NCBI GenBank assembly: GCA_029244935.1
Contig: JAQWQF010000019.1
Coordinates: 1 to 64,000, forward strand
Source of the DNA: Methylophilaceae bacterium
Lineage (GTDB): Bacteria > Pseudomonadota > Gammaproteobacteria > Burkholderiales > Methylophilaceae
Direction of reading: 5' to 3'
Length of the DNA stretch: 64,000 nucleotides
This document shows positions 37,952-47,238 of this stretch, in pieces (position 1 is the stretch's first letter; each line of letters opens with the position of its first letter). The notes beneath the pieces were generated by a model. It was given only the letters and a program-made list of their open reading frames with translations. It was not told the DNA's origin and searched no databases. A program made the translations under genes and the position numbers.

Positions 37952-38869
37952 TTAATAACGCTCCGCAAATTTCTTACGAGTCATATGACCTAGTATATTT
38001 AAAAGCAGAGTCATAACTAATAATGTTAGACCAGCTGCAAAAATACTCTGGTAGCCAATACCTCCATGTTCAAGATCGCCCAAGGCAACAGAAACAATAT
38101 ATGACGTAATAGTTGCTGCACTTTCAACTGGATTAAAAGTAAAATTTGGCTGCTGGCCTGCTGCAATTGCAACAATCATTGTTTCGCCTACTGCTCGACT
38201 AATAGCTAGGATATAAGCAGCTACAATACCTGATATTGCTGCCGGGGTAATAACTCTAATAGAAGTTTGAAATCTTGTTGCTCCCATTGCATAGGCTCCC
38301 TCCCTCATAGCCATTGGAACAGCTCGCATTGAGTCTTCAGCAAGAGATGCGATATATGGAACAATCATTACTCCCATAACAATACCAGGGCCTAACATGT
38401 TGAATGTTGTCAGATCAGGATATATTTTTTGAAGCATTGGAGTGACTAGCATTAATGCAAAATAACCAAAGACAACTGTTGGGACTCCAACTAATAATTC
38501 TAGTATAGGCTTAATGGTTTCTCTAACCTTATGTGTGGCAAATTCTGATAGATATATAGCGGTAATTGTTCCTAATGGAACTGCAACAATTAATGCTATA
38601 AATGTAGTTGTTAATGTACCAGAGACTAGGGGTAGTATTCCGTAATGTTTTATTGAGTAGTTTGGAGTCCATACTGTATCAGTTAGGAATTCATAAATAC
38701 TGACATGCTGAAAAAAAGGAATAGCTTCAGAAACTAAAACATAAACAATGGCAGATGTAATAAAGACTGCAAAAGCTGCAGAGCATAGAAGAGAAAATTC
38801 AATGAATCTCTCCATAATATTTCTTCGAAAATTTTTAGACAATCTTGCGCTTATTATTGGTTCAGACAT
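37952..38869 (-). CDS. pstC: Phosphate ABC transporter permease PstC
   Basis: This is the second Pst permease subunit, paired with PstA. It has six predicted helices beginning near residue 25 (LLCSAAFAVFITSAIVYVLV) and the EAA-type loop MREGAYAMGATRFQTSIRVI. The family stretch ELLVGVPTVVFGYFALMLV is intact. It is 305 residues. It is separated from pstS by 119 bases that include a terminator-like hairpin, so pstCAB is probably expressed at a lower level than pstS. Confidence 0.95.
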   Translation of the reverse strand: MSEPIISARLSKNFRRNIMERFIEFSLLCSAAFAVFITSAIVYVLVSEAIPFFQHVSIYEFLTDTVWTPNYSIKHYGILPLVSGTLTTTFIALIVAVPLGTITAIYLSEFATHKVRETIKPILELLVGVPTVVFGYFALMLVTPMLQKIYPDLTTFNMLGPGIVMGVMIVPYIASLAEDSMRAVPMAMREGAYAMGATRFQTSIRVITPAAISGIVAAYILAISRAVGETMIVAIAAGQQPNFTFNPVESAATITSYIVSVALGDLEHGGIGYQSIFAAGLTLLVMTLLLNILGHMTRKKFAERY

Positions 38870-38940
38870 AACCGATGCATTCTAATTGTAATCCTTGCAA
38901 TACTACTTTAATTTAACTCTAATTAAAATTACTAGAGTGA

Positions 38941-38968
38941 AAAAAAGGACAATTAAATTGCCCTTTTT
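38941..38968 (-). terminator. Partial terminator or attenuator between pstS and pstC
   Basis: On the minus strand AAAAAGGGCAATT pairs with AATTGTCCTTTTT with a single mismatch, and a run of T continues after the second arm. It lies 20 bases after the pstS stop. The likely role is to let most transcripts end after pstS, so the periplasmic binding protein is made in excess. That role is inferred. Confidence 0.7.
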
Positions 38969-38988
38969 ATAATTTAACTAATAGTAGA

Positions 38989-39993
38989 TTATTTAGTCGC
39001 TGCTGATAGCTCTAACATTTCCTTCACCGATAAACCAATTGAATGTTTTTCGAATGCAGTACCTGTTTTAAGAGTTTTATAGTGATTTTCAATCATTTTG
39101 TATTCTTCAGAGCTGAATGGTATGTAGCCAACTTCTGTTGCCAGTTCTGCTGCATATTTTAGATAAAAATCTATAAATTTTCTTACGTTTGGATCAAACG
39201 CTGCTTTTGTTGAATTAAGGTAAATAAATAGAGGTCTTGCAAGGGGGTTGTATGTACCATCCATTGTTGTTTTAAGTGATGGTAATATAAAATTTCCCGC
39301 ATCATTCTTTACTGCTACAGCATCTAATTTATTTTTATTTTCAGCATAATATGCTAAACCAAAGTAGCCAATGCCACCTTTATCTCCTGCTACTCCTTGA
39401 ACTAAAACATTATCGTCTTCTGATGCTGTAAAGTCGCCACGAATAGCTTTTGATTTTTCGATAATGGATTCTGTGAAATAATCAAATGTTCCTGAATCCG
39501 CACCTGGGCCATAAAGTCTTAGGGATTGATCAGGGAAGTCAGTTCGTATTTGATTCCAATTCATAATCTTTCCTTGTGCTGCCGGTTCCCACATTTTCTT
39601 GAGTTCTGCAGGAGTCATTTCTTTTGCCCAGTCATTTTTCTTGTTAATTACAATAGTTAAAGCATCAAATGCAATAGGAAGTTCAATAAACTTAATACCA
39701 GCATCTGCACATTTCTTCCGTTCTTTTGCTTTAATTGGACGTGATGCACCTGAGATCACAGTATCGCCACGACAAAACTTTTTCAAACCACCTCCAGTTC
39801 CCGAAACCCCTACAGTAACTTTAATTCCAGTTTCAATTTGAAATTCTTCAGCAACAGCTTCAGTAATTGGATATACCGTACTTGAACCATCAATCTTAAT
39901 AATGTCCACAGCTGCATATGTTGGAGCTGAGAAAGCAAATATGCCAAAAAAAAATACAGCAAGACTTAATTTTATTAGTTTTAATTCTTTCAT
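38989..39993 (-). CDS. pstS: Phosphate ABC transporter substrate-binding protein PstS
   Basis: This is the periplasmic high-affinity phosphate-binding protein. A signal peptide is clear (LSLAVFFFGIFAFSAPTYAA, cleavage near residue 27). The phosphate-binding loops are visible: IDGSSTVYPITEAVAEEF, VSGTGGGLKKFCRGD with ISGASRPIK, and YGPGADSGTFDYFTE. It is 334 residues and of the longer type with an RGDTVISGASRPIK core. A Pho box precedes the gene on the same strand, so PhoB control under phosphate limitation is expected. Confidence 0.96.
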   Translation of the reverse strand: MKELKLIKLSLAVFFFGIFAFSAPTYAAVDIIKIDGSSTVYPITEAVAEEFQIETGIKVTVGVSGTGGGLKKFCRGDTVISGASRPIKAKERKKCADAGIKFIELPIAFDALTIVINKKNDWAKEMTPAELKKMWEPAAQGKIMNWNQIRTDFPDQSLRLYGPGADSGTFDYFTESIIEKSKAIRGDFTASEDDNVLVQGVAGDKGGIGYFGLAYYAENKNKLDAVAVKNDAGNFILPSLKTTMDGTYNPLARPLFIYLNSTKAAFDPNVRKFIDFYLKYAAELATEVGYIPFSSEEYKMIENHYKTLKTGTAFEKHSIGLSVKEMLELSAATK

Positions 39994-40073
39994 TTTTTTT
40001 AGTGCCCCTTAGTAGTTTTAGTTTAATTTAATACCATTTTTATTCTAAGCTTTTATAAGGTTAATGCTTAATT

Positions 40074-40091
40074 ATGACACTTTAATGACAC
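40074..40091 (-). promoter_or_regulatory. Pho box upstream of pstS
   Basis: The minus strand reads GTGTCATTAAAGTGTCAT: two copies of GTGTCAT with an 11-base period, the direct-repeat layout bound by PhoB (consensus CTGTCAT-A-rich-CTGTCA). It lies about 80 bases upstream of pstS. A TATAAA about 16 bases further downstream on the same strand could serve as the -10, slightly farther than usual. Confidence 0.82.
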
Positions 40092-40150
40092 ATTATTGAT
40101 TGATAATTTTAGGTATAATATCGTTAATACATATAAGAAAGATAAACAAG

Positions 40151-41255
40151 ATGGAACAGGAAGAGATTTTGCTACTAAAACAGACTATTACTGCTGTTAA
40201 TGAAAAATTTACAGTACTGCGGAGGTATCTTTGACCTTGATGAAAAAATAGAAAGAATTCAAGAATTAACAACAAAACAAGAAGATCCAGCGACCTGGTC
40301 AGATAGAGCTTTAAGTCAAAAAATTGGTAAGGAAAAGAAGGTGCTCGAGGAAATTGTAAATCAGGCTCAACAATTAACTCATCAGCTAAGTGACAATGAA
40401 GAGCTTTTTGAAATGGCTTTAGCTGAAAATGATAGTGATACTTTAATAACTATAAAAAAAGATACTGATCAATTAGAACAAAAAGTTGATGATATTGAAT
40501 TTAAAAGAATGTTTTCTAATCCCATGGACCCTAATAATTGTTTTATTGACTTTCAATCAGGTAGTGGAGGAACTGAAGCTCAAGATTGGGCAAATATGTT
40601 GTTTCGAATGTATATGCGTTATGCAGAAAGAAAAAATTTTAAGGTAGAAATATTAGAATTTTCTGAAGGGGAGGTAGCCGGAATAAAAGGGGCAACTCTT
40701 AAAATTACGGGTGATTATGCCTTTGGTTATTTTAGAACAGAAACAGGGATACATAGATTAGTAAGAAAGTCTCCATTTGATTCAGGTAGTCGGCGGCATA
40801 CTTCTTTTGCTGGAGTAAATGTTTATCCAGAAATTGATGACTCGATTGATATTGAAGTGAATCCTGCAGAATTAAGAATTGATACATATCGAGCATCTGG
40901 TGCTGGAGGTCAACATATCAATAAAACAGATTCTGCTGTTAGAATTACACATTTACCAACTAATACTGTTGTTCAATGTCAAAATGATCGTTCTCAGCAT
41001 CGAAATAAAGCAGAGGCGATGAATATGCTAAAAGCCCAACTTTATGCTATGGAACTTAATAAGCGTAATGAAGAGAAACAGGCAGTCGAAGATGCAAAGA
41101 CTGATATTGGTTGGGGGCATCAGATTAGAAGTTATGTGTTGGATCAGTCTCGAATTAAGGACCTAAGAACCAATATTGAGGTTGGAAATACACAGGGGGT
41201 TCTAGATGGTGATTTAGACCCATTTATCAGTGAGAGTTTAAAGCAAGGGGTATAG
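40151..41255 (+). CDS. prfB: Peptide chain release factor 2, with programmed +1 frameshift
   Basis: RF2 ends translation at UGA and UAA. The true start is the ATG at 40151. The zero frame runs 27 codons to CTT and an in-frame TGA at 40232-40234. The ribosome must slip +1 there to continue with GAC at 40233. The joined product (40151-40231 plus 40233-41255) is 367 residues, the family length, whereas the plain open frame from 40200 would lack the correct N-terminus. Visible motifs are [10 protein letters not shown], the stop-codon-reading SPF tripeptide in [10 protein letters not shown], and the catalytic GGQ in [17 protein letters not shown]. It lies one base before lysS, its usual partner. 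Confidence 0.97.
40221..40235 (+). promoter_or_regulatory. RF2 programmed +1 frameshift site
   Basis: The sequence GGAGGTATCTTTGAC has a Shine-Dalgarno-like GGAGG, the slippery CTT codon, the in-frame TGA and a following C. This is the same arrangement and spacing as the E. coli prfB site. It provides autoregulation: low RF2 slows UGA reading and increases slippage. Confidence 0.95.
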
Positions 41256-41256
41256 T

Positions 41257-42771
41257 TTGAGTGAAGAAAAACAGCCTGTAATTCAGGATGAAAATTCGAT
41301 AATTTTAGAGCGACGAGCTAAACTAAAAGAGCTTCGTGAAAAGGGCGTGGCTTTTCCAAACCAGTTCGCTCCAGATGCTTTTTCCAGAAAATTACATCAA
41401 GATTACGACGGACTTGATAAGGAAGCCTTAGAAGAAAAATCGATGGTGGTCTCAATTGCAGGGCGAATGATATTAAAGCGCGTGATGGGGAAGGCGAGTT
41501 TTGCAACTATTCAAGATTCAACTGGGCGCATACAGCTTTATGTATCTCGGGACTTAATAAATAATGAAGATAATCCTGAGCTATATTCTTCTTTTAAACG
41601 CTGGGATTTAGGTGACATAATTTGGGCGAAAGGAACATTATTTAAAACAAAAACTAATGAGCTTTCATTGCATGTTACTGAGATTAATTTATTGACTAAA
41701 TCCCTAAGGCCCTTACCAGAAAAATTCCATGGTCTATCAGATCAAGAAACAAAATATCGTCAGCGATATGTCGATTTAATTGTAAATGAAGATACTCGAG
41801 ATACATTTTTAAAGCGGAGTCAGATTGTCGCAGGTATTCGTGCTTTTATGACAGATCATCAATTCTTAGAAGTAGAAACTCCAATGTTGCATGCAATTCC
41901 TGGGGGTGCTACCGCAAAACCATTCGAGACACATCATAATGCTTTGGATATGGATATGTTTTTAAGGATTGCTCCAGAGCTCTATCTAAAAAGGTTGGTT
42001 GTTGGGGGATTTGATCGAGTATTTGAGATAAATAGAAATTTTCGGAATGAAGGGTTAAGCGTTAGACATAATCCTGAGTTTACTATGATGGAGTTCTACG
42101 CAGCTTATACTGATTATCATTGGCTAATGAATTTTACAGAAAATTGTATTCGTAATGTAGCAGAACTAACAACTGGATCAATGGTAGTTCAGTACCAAGG
42201 AAAGCCAATTGATTTTAGTAAGCCATTTGACAAGCTAACTTTGGTTCAGGCAATCATGAAGTATTCTGATCGTTTTAAAGATAGTGAGCTTATTGATAAA
42301 GGATTCATTAAGAATACTTTATCAAAGACAGGAATTTCTCTAACAGAAAATGCAGGGTTAGGCGCATATCAGTTAGCACTTTTTGAGACTGTTGCTGAAG
42401 AGCATTTATGGGATCCGACTTATATCATTGATTACCCTATTGAGGTTTCTCCATTAGCAAGAACTTCTGATACTAACCCAGAGATCACAGAGCGATTCGA
42501 GTTGTTTATTGCCGGACGTGAGATTGCAAATGGCTTTTCAGAGTTGAATGATGCAGAGGATCAAGCAGCACGTTTTAAAGCTCAAGCCCAAGCTAAAGAG
42601 GCGGGGGATGAAGAGGCCATGTTTTATGATGCTGATTTTATTCGTGCATTAGAGTACGGCATGCCACCAACAGGTGGTTGTGGTATTGGAATAGATCGAT
42701 TAGTGATGTTAGTTACTGACAGCCCGAGTATCCGAGATGTAATTTTATTCCCTCACATGAGAGCAGAGTAA
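41257..42771 (+). CDS. lysS: Lysyl-tRNA synthetase, class II
   Basis: LysS charges tRNA-Lys. The N-terminal OB-fold anticodon-binding domain covers about residues 50-160 ([20 protein letters not shown]). The class II core follows with motif 1 around [20 protein letters not shown], motif 2 [20 protein letters not shown], and motif 3 [13 protein letters not shown]. It is 504 residues. The start is a TTG at 41257 with AAGGGG at 41245-41250, overlapping the base after the prfB stop. prfB-lysS is a conserved pair. Confidence 0.97.
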   Translation: MSEEKQPVIQDENSIILERRAKLKELREKGVAFPNQFAPDAFSRKLHQDYDGLDKEALEEKSMVVSIAGRMILKRVMGKASFATIQDSTGRIQLYVSRDLINNEDNPELYSSFKRWDLGDIIWAKGTLFKTKTNELSLHVTEINLLTKSLRPLPEKFHGLSDQETKYRQRYVDLIVNEDTRDTFLKRSQIVAGIRAFMTDHQFLEVETPMLHAIPGGATAKPFETHHNALDMDMFLRIAPELYLKRLVVGGFDRVFEINRNFRNEGLSVRHNPEFTMMEFYAAYTDYHWLMNFTENCIRNVAELTTGSMVVQYQGKPIDFSKPFDKLTLVQAIMKYSDRFKDSELIDKGFIKNTLSKTGISLTENAGLGAYQLALFETVAEEHLWDPTYIIDYPIEVSPLARTSDTNPEITERFELFIAGREIANGFSELNDAEDQAARFKAQAQAKEAGDEEAMFYDADFIRALEYGMPPTGGCGIGIDRLVMLVTDSPSIRDVILFPHMRAE

Positions 42772-42776
42772 AAATC

Positions 42777-43421
42777 ATGAATAAATATTCAAGTTACGAT
42801 CGTGATTTAATGAGCCCTAAAGATGCACTCCAAGTTTTAGTCGAAGGAAATACTCGTTTCGTTAATAACGACAAACGTCAGTATGATGTGTTAATAACTA
42901 GGAATGAAACTAAAGATAAACAACAGCCTTTTGCTTCCATTTTAGGCTGCAGTGATTCTAGAGCTTCAGTTGAGTTTATTTTTGATCAGAATTTGGGTGA
43001 TTTATTTAGTGTGAGGCTCGCAGGAAATATTGCATCAAAAGAGGCAGTTGGAAGCCTTGAATTTTCAACCAAACACCTAGGTTCTAAAATTATTGTTGTT
43101 ATGGGCCATACAAATTGTGGTGCAATTAAGGCAGCATGTGATCAATATTATGAAGGAAACATTGGTGAAATTATTCGACTTATTGAGCCAGCTGTTGCTG
43201 CTGAGAAAAATATACTTTCTAAAAAAGATAGGGGTTCACATAACGAAATATTTGTTGAGAAGGTTTGCTTCCATAATATTCAGTATCAAATAGATCAGAT
43301 TTTAAAGCAAAGCAGTATTATTAGAGACCAATTAAAAGAAAAAAAAGTTGCTCTCATTGGTGCCGTCTATAACTTAAGCACAGGCATAGTTGAATTCGAT
43401 TTAGATAATGTTCAAATGTAA
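42777..43421 (+). CDS. Beta-class carbonic anhydrase
   Basis: This zinc enzyme interconverts CO2 and bicarbonate. The metal ligands of the beta class are visible as Cys58 (with Asp60 and Arg62 in ILGCSDSRAS), His111 and Cys114 (in MGHTNCGAIKAA). The 214-residue length fits the clade that includes E. coli Can/CynT. It starts 5 bases after lysS and may be cotranscribed. Bicarbonate supply for carboxylations, including the carbamoyl phosphate synthetase encoded in this window, is a plausible role. Confidence 0.93.
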   Translation: MNKYSSYDRDLMSPKDALQVLVEGNTRFVNNDKRQYDVLITRNETKDKQQPFASILGCSDSRASVEFIFDQNLGDLFSVRLAGNIASKEAVGSLEFSTKHLGSKIIVVMGHTNCGAIKAACDQYYEGNIGEIIRLIEPAVAAEKNILSKKDRGSHNEIFVEKVCFHNIQYQIDQILKQSSIIRDQLKEKKVALIGAVYNLSTGIVEFDLDNVQM

Positions 43422-43508
43422 TCACGTTGTTTTCATACAACATCTCTTAACCCATTAGTTCCAAAGCTTTTAATAAAAAATATCCTCGAACAGAATTTAA
43501 TCTCTTGT

Positions 43509-43526
43509 TTGTCATTAATTTGTCAT
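43509..43526 (+). promoter_or_regulatory. Pho box upstream of the small outer-membrane protein
   Basis: The sequence TTGTCATTAATTTGTCAT has two TTGTCAT repeats with an 11-base period, the same architecture as the box at pstS. A TAATAAT starts 9-10 bases downstream (43536-43542), the normal distance from a Pho box to the -10. The gene start at 43622 lies about 75 bases beyond the predicted transcription start. Confidence 0.78.
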
Positions 43527-43621
43527 ATTTATTTTTAATAATAGTCACAAGTTCTGAAAATTTATTGGCTTGAAGATTTTAAAACTATTAATTTAAAAAA
43601 TAATTTAGAGGCAAAAATAAT

Positions 43622-44215
43622 ATGAAATCAAATATAATAGATAATAGAATCATAAACATGAAAAAAATTATCTTAATTATTCTGTTGTTAATGACAAAAG
43701 AGATTATGGCGGAAGATTATTATGGAAAAATCTCTCTGGGACAACAAAATGGTAAAGATGGTGGGCAAGACGCAACTGAAGGTGGATTTGTATTAGGTCT
43801 GAAATGGAATAGTAATGTTTCAACTGAATTTAAAGCTGTTCATAAACAAAAAGACACTAAAGGATTTAGTACAAGAATAGGTGTAGGAATTATTAGTAAG
43901 ATTAAATTATCTGATAATCTAAGTGCATATACAAGAGTCGGTGCTGGTAACAAAAAAACAAATACAAAGACTTTTAATTTTTGGGCTATTACCCCAGGTT
44001 TGAAATATAAAATTGATGATAAATGGTCAATTAAGGGTGGCGTAAGATTTCGTGATGCATTTGATAGTGATAAATACCGTGATTATACAAAGACATATAA
44101 AGCGGGTATTGGTTATAAGCTTTCTAAGGACACTTCAGTATCAATAGGAATTAAAAGAAAAGTAGGTGACAGTGAATATAATGCAATTGGACTTGGGTAT
44201 GGAGTTAGTTTTTAG
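43622..44215 (+). CDS. Small outer-membrane beta-barrel protein, probably Pho-regulated
   Basis: I do not recognise a named family. The 197-residue protein has a hydrophobic signal segment at about residues 15-27 ending in IMA, then a mature part of alternating amphipathic strands (GGFVLGLKWNS, TRIGVGIISKIKL, SAYTRVGAG, IKGGVRFRDAF, YKAGIGYKL, VSIGIKRKVG) that ends in GLGYGVSF with a C-terminal Phe, the BamA recognition pattern. About eight strands would fit a small barrel. The mature protein is rich in Lys and Arg. The first ATG has GAGG upstream, while the ATG at 43658 would give a more standard signal peptide. A Pho box precedes it, so a role in phosphate starvation is inferred, possibly as a porin or surface protein. 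Confidence 0.7.
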   Translation: MKSNIIDNRIINMKKIILIILLLMTKEIMAEDYYGKISLGQQNGKDGGQDATEGGFVLGLKWNSNVSTEFKAVHKQKDTKGFSTRIGVGIISKIKLSDNLSAYTRVGAGNKKTNTKTFNFWAITPGLKYKIDDKWSIKGGVRFRDAFDSDKYRDYTKTYKAGIGYKLSKDTSVSIGIKRKVGDSEYNAIGLGYGVSF

Positions 44216-44222
44216 CTCCCCA

Positions 44223-44558
44223 TTATCCTTCACTAGCTAAATTAATTGTATATTTTGGAATTTCAATAGTAAGATCTTTGTCTTTTAAGATAGATTGACA
44301 AGATAGTCTAGATTGCGGGCATAATCCCCAAGCCTTATCGAGCATATCATCTTCATTTTCATCCGAAGGATCTAGGGATTCAAATCCTTCTTTAATCACT
44401 ATATGACAAGTAGTACAAGCACAAACTTGATCGCATGCATGTTCAATCGGAATATTATTTTTTAATAATGCATTACAAATTGATTCTCCGGATTTTGCCT
44501 CAATGACATCGCCTTCTGGACATAAATCTTGGTGAGGTAATATAATAATTTTCGGCAT
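44223..44558 (-). CDS. fdx: ISC-type [2Fe-2S] ferredoxin
   Basis: This is the adrenodoxin-like ferredoxin that supplies electrons to Fe-S cluster assembly on IscU. The four cluster cysteines are at the canonical positions 42, 48, 51 and 87 (EHACDQVCACTTCH and RLSCQS). It is 111 residues. It is the last gene of the isc operon, directly after hscA with no spacing, and convergent with the barrel protein gene. Confidence 0.96.
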   Translation of the reverse strand: MPKIIILPHQDLCPEGDVIEAKSGESICNALLKNNIPIEHACDQVCACTTCHIVIKEGFESLDPSDENEDDMLDKAWGLCPQSRLSCQSILKDKDLTIEIPKYTINLASEG

Positions 44559-46412
44559 TTATAGTTCCAGTGAGTTTATAGTTTTTCCAGATAAAGCCTT
44601 CTGAATAGATTTATCCATTCTTTTAGATGCTAAGACTTCGGTGGTGCTATTAAGTTTTTCTGTTAATTCACGAATCACAATTCGATCATTGGTTTTTATG
44701 GACTTCTTGAGTAAGCTTAAATCCTTCTCAATTAATTTTATTTCACTTGATGCCAGTAGGCTCTTATCTGAATTTAGTGCATTTTTTGTCATTTCAACTA
44801 ATTGTGTTGCTTCTGTTTTTGCTTCCGCTAATGCTCTTGACTCCTTATCATCTTCTGCTGATGCATAGGAACTTTCAAGCATTAATGCAATTTGATCTTC
44901 TGATAAACCATAAGAGGGTTTTACCTCAATTGATGCTTCAATATTTGTTGAAAGTTCTTTGGCACTGACCGACAGAAGACCGTCTGTATCTACTTGAAAG
45001 CTAACACGGATCTTTGCGGCCCCTGCAACCATTGGAGGAATACCTTTAAGCGTAAATTTTCCAAGTGATCGACAATCCTTCACTAAGTCACGTTCTCCCT
45101 GAACAACATGGATGATCATTGCCGTTTGACCATCTTTATAAGTTGTAAATTCTTGAGCCATGGCAATTGGTAGTGTTGAGTTTCTTGGAATTATTCTTTC
45201 GATAATCTCTCCGATAGTTTCAATTCCTAATGAGAGTGGAATAACGTCAAGCAGGAGTATATCGTCATTAGTATTGCCTGCAAGCATATTAGCTTGAATT
45301 GCCGCACCTATAGCTACCACTTCATCTGGATTTAGATTATTTAATAAGGATTGATTAAAGAATCTTTGAACTGACTTTTGAATAGATGGCATTCTGGTTG
45401 ATCCACCAACCATTACAACCCCATCAATGTCCTCAACGTTTATCTCTGCATCTCGAAGAGCTTGTTTTACTGAAGTTAATGTTTTCTCAGTTAATGATTT
45501 GGTTAGTTCGGAAAATTGAGATTGATTAATCTTCTTTTTAATATGAATTGTGCTTGTAATTTTTTCATCTACATGGAAAAAATCTATATTTGTTAAGGAT
45601 TCTTTAACGTGTCTAGCAATCTTTAATAATGATTCTTTAACTTTAGGATCATTGTTAATAACATCCTCATTTACTAGCCATTCAGCGAGTATTTGGTCAT
45701 AATCATCTCCACCTAATTGAGCATTACCATGTGTTGAGAGAACCTCAAATAATCCTTCTGATAGTCTTAATATGGAGACATCAAAGGTCCCACCACCTAA
45801 ATCATAGATCACAAAGTTACCTTCTATTTTTTGCTCTAATCCGTAAGCAACTGCTGCTGCTGTCGGTTCATTGATTAATCTTAATACATTAAGTCCGGCA
45901 AGTTTGGCGGCATCTTTAGTTGCCTGACGTTGAGCTTCATCAAAGTAGGCAGGTACAGTTATAACTGCTCCCATAAGCTCACCTCCAAGTCGATCTTCAG
46001 CTATATTCTTTAAATACTTTAAAATCTCTGATGAGATCTCGATTGGAGTTTTTATGCCCTGTATTGTTTTAATTCCGATAGTATTTTCATGATTTTTTAA
46101 TATTAAAGAAAATGACTCTGGGTTAATGTCATCTATATTTTTCCCAACAAGCCTTTTAACTGAACTTACCGTATTCTCCGGATCAATGATTTGATTCTTT
46201 ATTGCGTCAGTTCCAACAAGAGCAGGGCTTTTACTATAACTGACTACAGAGGGAATAATTTTTTCATTAAAAGAATTTTCTACTACAGTTGCTTGACTAC
46301 TTATTATTGTGGCAACTAGTGAATTCGTGGTTCCAAGATCTATTCCAACAGCCCGACGATGTTCATGAGGAATGGTACTTTTGCCTGGTTCTGAAATTTG
46401 AAGGAGTGCCAT
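44559..46412 (-). CDS. hscA: Fe-S assembly chaperone HscA (Hsp66)
   Basis: HscA is a specialised Hsp70 that helps transfer clusters from IscU by binding its LPPVK motif. The N-terminal nucleotide-binding domain shows [33 protein letters not shown] and VVMVGGSTRMPSIQ. It lacks the long acidic tail of DnaK. At 617 residues it has family length. It lies between hscB and fdx and is distinct from the dnaK at 10581-12521. Confidence 0.96.
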   Translation of the reverse strand: MALLQISEPGKSTIPHEHRRAVGIDLGTTNSLVATIISSQATVVENSFNEKIIPSVVSYSKSPALVGTDAIKNQIIDPENTVSSVKRLVGKNIDDINPESFSLILKNHENTIGIKTIQGIKTPIEISSEILKYLKNIAEDRLGGELMGAVITVPAYFDEAQRQATKDAAKLAGLNVLRLINEPTAAAVAYGLEQKIEGNFVIYDLGGGTFDVSILRLSEGLFEVLSTHGNAQLGGDDYDQILAEWLVNEDVINNDPKVKESLLKIARHVKESLTNIDFFHVDEKITSTIHIKKKINQSQFSELTKSLTEKTLTSVKQALRDAEINVEDIDGVVMVGGSTRMPSIQKSVQRFFNQSLLNNLNPDEVVAIGAAIQANMLAGNTNDDILLLDVIPLSLGIETIGEIIERIIPRNSTLPIAMAQEFTTYKDGQTAMIIHVVQGERDLVKDCRSLGKFTLKGIPPMVAGAAKIRVSFQVDTDGLLSVSAKELSTNIEASIEVKPSYGLSEDQIALMLESSYASAEDDKESRALAEAKTEATQLVEMTKNALNSDKSLLASSEIKLIEKDLSLLKKSIKTNDRIVIRELTEKLNSTTEVLASKRMDKSIQKALSGKTINSLEL

Positions 46413-46414
46413 AA

Positions 46415-46918
46415 TTAATTATCAGAGAATGTATAGCTTAGCTCGGTTGTTTTTTTGAGCAGATTAGTTAGAAATTTTAATTGGCCAAGACTAGTTTGGG
46501 CTTCTTCCCAATTCTTATCCTGGTCAAGTAACTTTGAAAGTCTTGTTGTTTCTGTTTGTACGTTCATTTTAATATTTTCTTTAAATACAATTAACGGTTC
46601 TATTCCTTCAATTTCTTCCAATTCTTCTTCCCACTCCATTTGCTGCATTAAAAAAGCTGATGATAATGGGAGAGGTTCGTTTTCATAATGAAGCCCAATT
46701 AAATACTTAGCCCTTAATAAATTATTTTTTAGTGTTTGATAGGCTTCATTAATCTCAGTCGATTTTATCAAGGATTGTTCTTTTTCTACCTTAGTCGCTG
46801 CTGTAAATCTATCAGGGTGAATACTTTTTTGAATTTCGCCATAGCGATCATGAAGATTCTTTAAATCAATTTTAAACTCGGCTGGTATGTTAAAAATTTC
46901 ATAGTAATTTAAGCTCAA
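46415..46918 (-). CDS. hscB: Fe-S assembly co-chaperone HscB (J protein)
   Basis: HscB recruits IscU to HscA. The J domain occupies the first half with HPD in [12 protein letters not shown], followed by the C-terminal three-helix IscU-binding domain with [15 protein letters not shown]. The frame opens at 46945 inside iscA, but the family N-terminus ([11 protein letters not shown]) points to the TTG at 46918, which overlaps the iscA stop and has GGGGAG upstream. That gives 167 residues. Confidence 0.93.
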   Translation of the reverse strand: MSLNYYEIFNIPAEFKIDLKNLHDRYGEIQKSIHPDRFTAATKVEKEQSLIKSTEINEAYQTLKNNLLRAKYLIGLHYENEPLPLSSAFLMQQMEWEEELEEIEGIEPLIVFKENIKMNVQTETTRLSKLLDQDKNWEEAQTSLGQLKFLTNLLKKTTELSYTFSDN

Positions 46919-47238
46919 ATGGTAAAGCTCTCCCCGCAACCGCAACTATCCTTAACATTTGGATTATGAAATTCAAACCCTTCATTTAATCCTTCTCTTT
47001 TAAAGTCAAGTTCGGTGCCATCAATATAAATTAGACTTTTTGGATCTACTAAAATCTTTACACCATGACTCTCAAATACCTGGTCTTCAGATGAAGCTTT
47101 ATCTACAAATTCTAATACATAAGCCATACCAGAGCATCCAGTTGTTTTAACTGCTAGCTTTAGGCCAATACCTTTCCCTCGAGACTCAAGATATTTCTCG
47201 ACACGCTGTGCAGCTTTCTCTGTAAGAGTAATAGCCAT
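46915..47238 (-). CDS. iscA: Iron-sulfur cluster assembly protein IscA
   Basis: IscA is an A-type carrier that takes part in [4Fe-4S] cluster maturation. The three ligand cysteines are Cys35 in [10 protein letters not shown] and Cys99 and Cys101 in [10 protein letters not shown]. It is 107 residues. It overlaps iscU by one base and hscB by four, so the operon is translationally coupled. Confidence 0.95.
   Translation of the reverse strand: MAITLTEKAAQRVEKYLESRGKGIGLKLAVKTTGCSGMAYVLEFVDKASSEDQVFESHGVKILVDPKSLIYIDGTELDFKREGLNEGFEFHNPNVKDSCGCGESFTI

Noticed and set aside
43425-43445. GTTGT/ACAAC hairpin after the carbonic anhydrase gene
   Set aside because: It has only five pairs and no U-run, so it is weak evidence for a terminator.
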